Shown here: positions 1 to 6,237 of the stretch, piece by piece
How positions within the stretch are numbered: position 1 is the first letter of the stretch
Layout of the letters: each line of letters begins with the position of its first letter
Source of the DNA: Puia dinghuensis
GTDB lineage: Bacteria > Bacteroidota > Bacteroidia > Chitinophagales > Chitinophagaceae
DNA: 8,845 nucleotides
Direction of reading: 5' to 3'
Assembly: GCA_026224995.1 (NCBI GenBank)
Contig: JAMFRX010000254.1
Location: 1-8,845, forward strand
The notes under the pieces: generated by a model
The model's database searches: none
What the model saw: only the letters and a program-made list of their open reading frames with translations
What the model was told of the DNA's origin: nothing
Translations under genes and position numbers: made by a program

Positions 1-2
1 AG

Positions 3-2492
3 GATCTCGCCCTCCAACCCAACCATACCAGCCTGCAGACAGCAACAGTCGTGGTTAGCCGCACTTCCGGCGCCACCGATGCAGGCGCCCGCCAGCTGGA
101 GAAAGTCTCGGACAATGTCGTAAATATCCTTTCCACTCATCAGCTGCAGCTGATGCCGGACGTCACAGTAGCCAATGTGCTCCGGCGTGTCTCCGGCGTG
201 ACCGTCGACAGAGGCGACAACGGCGAAGGCCGCTATCCCGTGATCCGCGGCATGGACAAACGCTATAACTATACCCTCGTCAACGGGATCAAGATCCCCA
301 GCCCCGACGATAAGAACCGTTACGTCCCCATGGATATGTTCCCCTCCGAGATGCTGCAACGGCTGGAGGTGATCAAATCGCTCACCCCGGACATGGAAGG
401 CGATGCCATAGGCGGCGTAATGAACATGGTGATGAAAGATCCGCCCTCCCACCTCACCGTCAACGCAAATGCCGCCGGCGGTTATGCGCAGCCGCTCTTC
501 AATCAGTCTTTCACGACATACCAGCACGGGGCCGTCAATTCCAATGCCCCTAACGAGATCCACTCCGCGAGCTATACACCCGTATATTCCGACTTCACCA
601 CGAAGAACCTCCAGTTCAGCCAGAAACAACCGCTGCCCGACGGACAGCTGGGCCTGACCGTCGGCAACCGCTATCTCGACAACCGCCTCGGCATCATCCT
701 CAGTGGCTCCATCCAAAGCACTAACCGGCTGACGAAGGACCAGTTCTTCGAGCTAAGCCCGCAGCCGGATCCTACCGCAGGAGCTCCCTTGATGACCGAC
801 GAGCAGTTCCGCACCTATAGCACCCACGAAGACCGGATGGGCGCTCACGCCAAGCTGGACTACCGGCTCGGCGAACACAGCCGCATCAGCTTTTACACCG
901 TCTATATCCGCCTGAATTCCTATCAGTCGCGAATGATCACCGACACCGGCGATAACTCACCACTGGGCAACAACGTGATCAGCAAGGACGTCACCTATTC
1001 CTCCCGCTCCCGCGGCGATTTCCAGACGGTCTACAACGCCACCTTGCAGGGCCAGCACTCCATAGGAAGCCGCTTCACTATCGACTGGTCTGCGGCCTAC
1101 TCCGATGCCGGCCAGAAGATGCCGGACCGCGCCACCCTGACCCTCCACCAGGAGTTCGGCGATACCGCCGGCCAGCTCCGCCCTCATTTTCCCCTGCCCC
1201 AGATCGACGGCATGGAACGCCTCTGGCAGCATAACTCCGACCAGGATATCGCCGGCTACCTGAACCTGCACTATACCTTCCGCTCCGGCGGTAATGCCTT
1301 CGAGATCGCCGCCGGCGGCATGGCCCGCCATAAAGACCGGAATAACTATTATGTCGACTACAACTTCACGCCCCTGACAGCCGCCGGCTACACTGACCTC
1401 GCCGACGCGCCATTTAAGCTAAGCACCTATTCAACCAACAACCCCAATATTTACGAAGCAAAGGAAGATATAGAAGCCGGCTATGGCTCGGTACGCTGGA
1501 AGAATGCCCGCTGGAACGTCCTTGCCGGCGTCCGCTTCGAGAATACGCATCAGACCTATGACCAGACGGCCCTCAGCGCAGGGACCACCAACAAAACTGG
1601 TGACCAGTCCTATCTCGATCCACTGCCCAGTCTTCAGGTAAAATATCAGCTAAGCAAGATCTCCGCCCTCCATCTCGCCTATTTCAGCTCCATCAGCCGC
1701 CCCGGCTATTTCGAGATCATCCCCTATGATTTCCCGGGTGAGTACTACGACGAGATCGGCAATCCCACCCTCAGGCATTCCAAAGCACAGAACGTCGACC
1801 TCCGTTATGAGCTCTTCCCCGGCCTTTCCGACCAGCTCCTGGTAGGCGGCTTCTACAAACGTATAGAAGATCCCATCGAATATGTCTACGCCCGCCCCGC
1901 CACCAGCGAAAGCGCGATCGAGCCCTCCAACGTCGGTACGGCTACCAATTTCGGCGGCGAGCTCGTCTATACCCATTATTGGAACAAGCTCGGCGTGTCG
2001 GCCAACTACACCTATACCCACAGCAATATCCCTACTGTCTACAAGTATTATTATGTGGGCCCGTCGGGCGCCACTTCCACCCTGATCAACAAAGACCGCC
2101 CCCTGCAAGGCCAGGCCGCACATATCGGCAACGTCTCCCTGCTCTACAAAGATCCCAAGAGCGGTATCGACCTACAGCTGGCCGCGATCTACACCGGGAA
2201 GCACATCGTTTACCTCTCGCAGTACGGTACCCCCGACAACAGCATGGACTACTGGCAGCGGGGCACCACCGTCCTCGACTTCTCTGGTGAAAAGACCATC
2301 GGCAAACATTTCTCCGTATACGTGAAGCTCAACAACCTGCTGAATACGGCGGATATCATCGAGATGTATTTCCCGCCGACCCAAAATATAAAAACGGAAT
2401 TCCCCGATGCCGCTCACCGCAGCGACCGCACCCTCGTGGAAAAGAAACAATTCGGCCAAACGTATCTGGCGGGCATCCGCTATCACTTATAA
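3..2492 (+). CDS. TonB-dependent outer-membrane receptor, 5' partial
   Basis: Outer-membrane active transporter that would import a ligand using TonB/ExbBD energy. The frame is open to the left edge from base 3, so the true start is outside the window; a GTG at 51 is internal. The first visible residues resemble the end of a carboxypeptidase-regulatory-like extension, then a TonB-box-like TATVVVSR (bases 36-62). The plug domain spans about bases 90-450, with RGMDKRYNYTLVNG from base 246 and the plug-end signature DAIGGVMNMVMK from base 402. The remaining ~680 residues are rich in alternating aromatic and polar strands, as in a 22-strand barrel, ending in GIRYHL; the last residue is Leu rather than the usual Phe. 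829 residues are visible. No SusD-like gene follows; instead a beta-helix lipoprotein starts 22 bp later. It resembles the single-component TonB receptor type rather than SusC. The family is secure; the substrate is not shown by sequence. Confidence 0.93.
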   Translation, partial: DLALQPNHTSLQTATVVVSRTSGATDAGARQLEKVSDNVVNILSTHQLQLMPDVTVANVLRRVSGVTVDRGDNGEGRYPVIRGMDKRYNYTLVNGIKIPSPDDKNRYVPMDMFPSEMLQRLEVIKSLTPDMEGDAIGGVMNMVMKDPPSHLTVNANAAGGYAQPLFNQSFTTYQHGAVNSNAPNEIHSASYTPVYSDFTTKNLQFSQKQPLPDGQLGLTVGNRYLDNRLGIILSGSIQSTNRLTKDQFFELSPQPDPTAGAPLMTDEQFRTYSTHEDRMGAHAKLDYRLGEHSRISFYTVYIRLNSYQSRMITDTGDNSPLGNNVISKDVTYSSRSRGDFQTVYNATLQGQHSIGSRFTIDWSAAYSDAGQKMPDRATLTLHQEFGDTAGQLRPHFPLPQIDGMERLWQHNSDQDIAGYLNLHYTFRSGGNAFEIAAGGMARHKDRNNYYVDYNFTPLTAAGYTDLADAPFKLSTYSTNNPNIYEAKEDIEAGYGSVRWKNARWNVLAGVRFENTHQTYDQTALSAGTTNKTGDQSYLDPLPSLQVKYQLSKISALHLAYFSSISRPGYFEIIPYDFPGEYYDEIGNPTLRHSKAQNVDLRYELFPGLSDQLLVGGFYKRIEDPIEYVYARPATSESAIEPSNVGTATNFGGELVYTHYWNKLGVSANYTYTHSNIPTVYKYYYVGPSGATSTLINKDRPLQGQAAHIGNVSLLYKDPKSGIDLQLAAIYTGKHIVYLSQYGTPDNSMDYWQRGTTVLDFSGEKTIGKHFSVYVKLNNLLNTADIIEMYFPPTQNIKTEFPDAAHRSDRTLVEKKQFGQTYLAGIRYHL

Positions 2493-2514
2493 TAACAATA
2501 TAAAAACAAGTAGT

Positions 2515-3900
2515 ATGATCCAAGTAAGAAAGATGCAGATAGTAGGGGCAGCAGCGGGCTTGCTGATCCTGGCGTCCTGCTCGAAATCCAGCAACAACAA
2601 CAATGGTGGCGGCACGACTCCTCCTCCGCCAACGGTTGCGACGATTGACAACACCAATCCCCTCTCCGGTAATGTCTCCGGTACGATGGCCGCCGGCAAG
2701 ACCTACACCCTGGGCGGCGACATCACCGTTCCCGCAGGCGATACCCTGACCCTGCAATCCGGCGTGACCATCAAGATCCCCGGCAAATACGACATCATCG
2801 TAAAGGGAAGCTTTATTTCCTTGGGTACACAGACGGCGCCCAACTTTATCACGCCCGGCACCACCCACCAGGACCAGCCATTCGCCTCCATCACCGCAGC
2901 CCTCACCAGCGATCCAGCCTTCCAGGGTGCATGGGATGGCATCAACTGCGATACCACCTGTAAGCTGTTCATCATGAAATGGACCCACCTGGAATTCGGC
3001 GGCGCCACTTTCGGTCAGGCCCCCGTAGCAGGCACCACCGCGGGTACAGCCTCCTGGCTGATCCTCTTCCAGAACCCCAACGGCGTCTTCGACCTCGAAG
3101 ACAGCTGGATCTACGGCTCCACAGACGATGCCGTCCGTATAACCTACGGCAATATCAATGTCATGCGCAATACGTTCGAAAAATCCGGTAGCAACACCGG
3201 CGAATCCGTCAACGTGAAAAGCGGCACCGTAGGCGATATCGCTTACAATGTGTTTGTAGGCTCCGCTACCAACGGGACCAAGATCTCCAATGCCGGCGCT
3301 ACCCCCGTGGAATGTAACATCCATTGCTACAACAATACCTATATCGACTGCGGCTACCGCCAGTCTTCCACCTCCGGTCACGGCGGTTCCATAAATCTGG
3401 AAAAAGACGGCGAGGCATATATCTACGATAACCTCATCGTGAATTGTAAGATCGGGATGCGCATCGTCAACACGGCCGATACCCTGAACTCCCAGTACGG
3501 CAACAGCTATTTCTACGGTGACTCCGTCCAGGTCGCCGACGAATTCTATTCCGTAGGCGATGCCACCCATCCCCAGACTACGGACTACCCCGTCCCTTCC
3601 ACCTACCTGCCCGTCGGCTATGTGCCGGGCGCTTCTTATGACGGCACCGCCGAAGTAGGCAAGAACAGTCCTGCCTTCAAGACCTTTACCCTGCCGAACA
3701 CCAATTATGTCAATGTGAACAATGCCTCCGGGTTCGACTTCCACCTGAATACCGGTTCCACGGCTATCGGCAAAGGAACTACCGCCTTCGCGCCCCTGGC
3801 TAAGGTAAAAGTGGATCCAAACTATGGCGCCACAGAGATCACCCTGCCGGGAGTGGATATGGGAGCCTATCAAAGTAACGGCACCGGAAACAAACATTAA
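2515..3900 (+). CDS. Parallel beta-helix repeat lipoprotein
   Basis: Predicted 461-residue lipoprotein of the outer membrane or cell surface, probably a ligand-binding or accessory partner of the receptor upstream. The frame is open further upstream, but ATG 2515 gives a clean lipoprotein signal: MIQVRK, a hydrophobic stretch, then lipobox LASC with Cys22. A disordered Asn/Gly/Pro linker follows (residues 23-44). From about residue 55 the protein has short beta-strand repeats typical of right-handed beta-helices, including GDITVPAGDTLTLQSGVTIKI, runs such as AYNVFVG and YIYDNLIVNC, and the end motif DMGAY seen in pectate-lyase-like folds. Six cysteines follow the lipobox: C145xxxC149, C267xxxC271, C279 and C311. 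No type IX secretion C-terminal domain is visible, and no acidic surface-export signal follows Cys22. It sits 22 bp after the receptor, so co-transcription is likely. No catalytic residues could be assigned; an enzymatic role (lyase or hydrolase) is possible but unproven. Confidence 0.85.
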   Translation: MIQVRKMQIVGAAAGLLILASCSKSSNNNNGGGTTPPPPTVATIDNTNPLSGNVSGTMAAGKTYTLGGDITVPAGDTLTLQSGVTIKIPGKYDIIVKGSFISLGTQTAPNFITPGTTHQDQPFASITAALTSDPAFQGAWDGINCDTTCKLFIMKWTHLEFGGATFGQAPVAGTTAGTASWLILFQNPNGVFDLEDSWIYGSTDDAVRITYGNINVMRNTFEKSGSNTGESVNVKSGTVGDIAYNVFVGSATNGTKISNAGATPVECNIHCYNNTYIDCGYRQSSTSGHGGSINLEKDGEAYIYDNLIVNCKIGMRIVNTADTLNSQYGNSYFYGDSVQVADEFYSVGDATHPQTTDYPVPSTYLPVGYVPGASYDGTAEVGKNSPAFKTFTLPNTNYVNVNNASGFDFHLNTGSTAIGKGTTAFAPLAKVKVDPNYGATEITLPGVDMGAYQSNGTGNKH

Positions 3901-3916
3901 GCTACAGCAACTATCT

Positions 3917-3946
3917 GGGGCCGGTGCGAACACCGGCCCCCTTTTT
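3917..3946 (+). terminator. Intrinsic terminator or attenuator hairpin
   Basis: A perfect 10-bp inverted repeat, GGGGCCGGTG and CACCGGCCCC, encloses a CGAA tetraloop. It is followed by C and five T (3942-3946). This is a textbook Rho-independent terminator in form. It begins 17 bases after the stop of the beta-helix gene and ends 4 bases before the first ATG of the phosphatase, so any transcript entering the phosphatase from upstream must pass it. Confidence 0.85.
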
Positions 3947-3949
3947 ACT

Positions 3950-5311
3950 ATGATCATGTACCGCACATTTTCAACCGCCATCTTCACCGTCCTCTGTCTT
4001 ACCGCCGCCGCTCAGGGCGCCGGCTATGCTCCCCCTCTCGGGACAAAGACGCTCTATACCACGGGCCAGGACACCGATGCCCCGGTCCCTTCGGGCTACT
4101 CGCCTTTCTTCATTAATTATATCGGCCGGCACGGGGCCCGCCACGCCACCGGCACCAACGAACTGCTGAAGCTGGACGCCTTCCTCCGGACCGCCGCCGA
4201 TTCCGGCGCCCTGCGCCCCGACGGCATCCGGCTTCAGAAGATGGTACAGGCGCTCCTCACCGTAGAACAGAACTACCCTTCCGGGAAACTGACCGCCATC
4301 GGCGAAGTAGAACAATATAGCATTGGAAAAGATATGGGTGACCGTTATCCCACCGTGGTACGCCAGCCCGAAGATTGCCTCGAAGTCGTCAGCACCCCCG
4401 AGCCTCGCACAGTACAAAGCGCGGAACAGTTCCTCAAAGGCCTCGCCTCCGCCTCCCGGTATATCACCAATACACCCAATGACAGCATCCGGCTTCGGTT
4501 CTTCTCCCTCTCACCAGCCTATAAGGATTTCGAAAAAAAAGGCGCCTGGAAAGAAGCGCAAGCCCGGCTCGAATCCGCTGACCCCTATCGCTCAGCCAAT
4601 ACCGCCATCCTCCACCGCCTCTTCAATGACACCTGGGCCGTAAGATTGGAGCAAGGGGAATTTCCGGCTTTCACCCGCCCCGACGCCTTTATATCGGCCA
4701 TGCATTCCGCCGCCGTCATCGCCCCCGGGCTCAAAGCAGAGTTGCAGACAGCCGGCTATAAAAAAGAAGACGCCGACATCTTCTCCCTCTTATCGGAAAA
4801 AGAAGCGGCATCATTGGAATTCGTCGATGCGGCAAGAGATTACTATGTAAAAGGACCGGGCCTCGACCCCACAGGCATCCAGGTCCGCGTAGCAGCCCCC
4901 CTGCTGGCGGATTTTATCCAAAGCTCCGACAAGTGGCTCGCTTCCGGCAAAAAAGGCGCCGACCTGCGCTTCGCGCACGCCGAGACAATGTCACCCATCG
5001 CGACCCTCATGGGCTGCGAAGGCGCCGCCGTCGCGGTAACCAACCCATTCCATTATGCAGACGTGTGGAGATCGGACCACCTCATCGGCTATAGCGCCAA
5101 CATCCAGTGGGTCTTCTATCGCAGCCAAGGCAGTGGCGATTACCTGCTAAAAGTCCTGTATAACGAACATCCCATCCATCTTCCCATCCCCACAAGTCGC
5201 TTCCCCTACTACACCTGGAAAGACGTCCGGGAGTACTATCGTAAAAAGCTCCATTCCCTCGACGCCGACCCCGGCCGGGATATGTACAGCTACTTACAAA
5301 CCCTGAGATAG
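3950..5311 (+). CDS. MINPP-like histidine phosphatase (putative phytase), exported
   Basis: Branch-2 histidine phosphatase of 453 residues that would hydrolyse phosphate esters through a phosphohistidine intermediate, most plausibly inositol polyphosphates. Nucleophile motif RHGARHAT lies at residues 60-67 (His61). A second active-site Arg is in PRTVQSAEQF (R153). HAE at 343-345 replaces the HD proton-donor motif of ordinary histidine acid phosphatases; HAE and the GTKT element before the active site (residues 31-34) are features known from the multiple inositol polyphosphate phosphatase family. The usual Pro of RHGxRxP is Ala here. An N-terminal Sec signal (MIMYRTFSTAIFTVLCLTAAAQG) predicts export to periplasm or beyond. 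The frame stays open upstream to an ATG at 3824 inside the previous gene, but the signal peptide favours ATG 3950 or 3956. No Shine-Dalgarno is visible; a terminator-like hairpin sits just before the start. Family call is strong; phytate as substrate is inference. Confidence 0.9.
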   Translation: MIMYRTFSTAIFTVLCLTAAAQGAGYAPPLGTKTLYTTGQDTDAPVPSGYSPFFINYIGRHGARHATGTNELLKLDAFLRTAADSGALRPDGIRLQKMVQALLTVEQNYPSGKLTAIGEVEQYSIGKDMGDRYPTVVRQPEDCLEVVSTPEPRTVQSAEQFLKGLASASRYITNTPNDSIRLRFFSLSPAYKDFEKKGAWKEAQARLESADPYRSANTAILHRLFNDTWAVRLEQGEFPAFTRPDAFISAMHSAAVIAPGLKAELQTAGYKKEDADIFSLLSEKEAASLEFVDAARDYYVKGPGLDPTGIQVRVAAPLLADFIQSSDKWLASGKKGADLRFAHAETMSPIATLMGCEGAAVAVTNPFHYADVWRSDHLIGYSANIQWVFYRSQGSGDYLLKVLYNEHPIHLPIPTSRFPYYTWKDVREYYRKKLHSLDADPGRDMYSYLQTLR

Positions 5312-5350
5312 GCTGCCACTGAATTCAGCCTGGCCCCCGGCTGCCGGGCC
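5310..5350. terminator. Two adjacent hairpins in convergent gene gap
   Basis: The 41-bp space between the phosphatase stop and the stop of the minus-strand gene is almost entirely two inverted repeats. The first is AGGCTG (5310-5315) with CAGCCT (5326-5331) around a 10-base loop. The second is GG-CC-CCCGG (5332-5340), loop CTG, and CCGGGCC (5344-5350), i.e. seven pairs with a two-base bulge. Neither has a following T-run on either strand, so a factor-independent terminator is doubtful, but the position suits a bidirectional transcription end. Confidence 0.35.
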
Positions 5351-5352
5351 GT

Positions 5353-5574
5353 TCACTTGGAAATAAAATCCCCACCCGTGTTATTCTTCTTATGCTCATG
5401 CTTATCCTTCTCCTTATCATCGTTCTTCTGCGCCCCATCCTTCGTTTTCTGCATTAAGGATGAAATAGGCCCCTTCATATGTTCCTGGGGGTCGGTAGTC
5501 CCAAGTGTTTCGGGATCAGGCTGTCTTGCATTTTCATTGCCCTGATTGGCAGGGTGTTGCGTATTTTTTTCCAT
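5353..5574 (-). CDS. Small hydrophilic protein, unknown function
   Basis: A 73-residue protein with no signal peptide, no membrane segment and no cysteine, so probably cytoplasmic and largely disordered. The middle contains a possibly folded or conserved stretch, PDPETLGTTDPQEHMKGP followed by ISSLMQ (about residues 19-42). The C-terminal part is dominated by Lys, Asp, Glu, His and Asn (KNDDKEKDKHEHKKNN). The gene is AT-richer than its neighbours and stands alone on the minus strand, convergent with the phosphatase and divergent from the next gene. A plus-strand reading of the same DNA (5357-5545) gives a Cys/Ser/Phe-rich sequence that looks like a shadow. The composition suggests a stress- or nucleic-acid-associated small protein, but nothing in the sequence assigns a function. 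Confidence rests on the protein-like composition and on my impression, not checked, that similar short proteins occur in Chitinophagaceae. Confidence 0.6.
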   Translation of the reverse strand: MEKNTQHPANQGNENARQPDPETLGTTDPQEHMKGPISSLMQKTKDGAQKNDDKEKDKHEHKKNNTGGDFISK

Positions 5575-5636
5575 GGCGATAGCGTTTTTTAATATTGCTG
5601 AAAAAACTATGCCACCGAAATATTCTGTAACTTGCT
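5575..5636. promoter_or_regulatory. Divergent promoter region (weak Bacteroidota-type elements)
   Basis: This AT-rich 62-bp gap separates two divergently read genes, so it and its flanks should hold both promoters. For the rightward gene, TAATATTG (5590-5597) is one base off the Bacteroidota -7 consensus TAnnTTTG, and a T-run at 5564-5570 lies at roughly the expected -33 distance. For the leftward gene, TAGTTTTT (complement of 5602-5609) is a similar near match. These are consensus-based guesses; AT-rich DNA produces such matches easily. Confidence 0.3.
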
Positions 5637-6170
5637 ATGGTGCGTATACTACTGGCAATATTGGCCTCACTCTCCTTCCTTTCCCTAAAGGCCCAGAAGC
5701 CCATACCCGTCACCCAACCCATCTCCGTTAGCCAACCCCTGCCCCCTACTCATTTGGGCTATATCCCCTGGACTCCCTACCCCACCTATACCCTGCCATT
5801 GTCCAGCCTTCCTTCAGACCGCAAATGGCATCTAAACAGCTATACCGGCCTTTCTGCTGGCACGATCTTTTCCCGCTACGGCGGCGCAAGCTATGTCTCC
5901 GTCCCCTTCGGCCTCCAGCTCACCCGTCCCCTGAACAACAACTTCTACGCCTTCACCGGCATTTCCGCAGCCCCCACGGTCTTTAGCGCCAATCGCTTCC
6001 TCGCAGACCCCGGTTCCAAACCCTACGATCTCAAATTGAATGCCCGTTTAGAAGGCGGATTCATCTACGTCAACGACGCCAGAACATTCTCGATCTCGGG
6101 TAGTGTTGGAGTAGAACGCGGCAGCTATCCGGCTTATCAATCAAATAGGGAGAACACACGAAAGCCATAA
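5637..6170 (+). CDS. Exported protein with proline-rich segment, possible small beta-barrel
   Basis: A 177-residue protein of unknown function. Residues 1-19 form a clear Sec signal peptide (MVRILLAILASLSFLSLKA) with the Bacteroidota-typical AQ at the cleavage region. Residues 21-59 are proline-rich with a loose tandem repeat (PVTQPI, SVSQPL), then a Tyr/Trp/Pro stretch (YIPWTPYPTYTLP). From residue 63 the chain alternates polar and aromatic or aliphatic residues with turn motifs (YTGLSAGTIFSRYGG, FGLQLTRPLNNNFYAFTG), as in outer-membrane beta-strands, but the ~115 residues left would give at most a small barrel. It ends in a basic tail, NRENTRKP, with tandem TAA stops. ATG 5637 is chosen because it gives the signal peptide at once. 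The permease gene follows 67 bp later in the same direction, so co-transcription is possible. Localisation to the outer membrane is inference; it may instead be periplasmic. Confidence 0.75.
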   Translation: MVRILLAILASLSFLSLKAQKPIPVTQPISVSQPLPPTHLGYIPWTPYPTYTLPLSSLPSDRKWHLNSYTGLSAGTIFSRYGGASYVSVPFGLQLTRPLNNNFYAFTGISAAPTVFSANRFLADPGSKPYDLKLNARLEGGFIYVNDARTFSISGSVGVERGSYPAYQSNRENTRKP

Positions 6171-6237
6171 TAAATGAAGGAAATTCCGTAACCCGATCTT
6201 GTTCCTTCGCGTCTGATGCCCCATCAAACATTATGCT

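Noticed and set aside
1650..2123. 157-codon minus-strand frame inside the receptor gene
   Set aside because: Composition is that of a reverse-strand shadow; the receptor frame is continuous and well supported.
2407..2514. Upstream in-frame ATG extending the beta-helix lipoprotein
   Set aside because: It overlaps the receptor's 3' end and would place the lipobox about 58 residues in; ATG 2515 gives a normal lipoprotein signal.
3824..3949. Upstream in-frame ATG giving a 42-residue extension of the phosphatase
   Set aside because: It would overlap the previous gene and bury the signal peptide. The Sec signal begins exactly at ATG 3950/3956.
2356..3987. 543-codon minus-strand open frame lying across the beta-helix gene
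   Set aside because: It is rich in Gly, Val, Ile and Asp with no domain or signal, as expected from the reverse strand of a gene with strong C-ending codon bias. The plus-strand gene has a lipobox and recognisable fold.
5357..5545. Plus-strand 62-codon frame opposite the small minus-strand gene
   Set aside because: Cys/Ser/Phe-rich sequence is the complement of Lys/Asp/Glu codons in the minus-strand gene; it has no sensible start context or domain.
6176..6208. GAAGGAA ... TTCCTTC inverted repeat before the permease gene
   Set aside because: Only 7 bp with a 19-base spacer and no T-run; this is expected by chance and has no supporting context.
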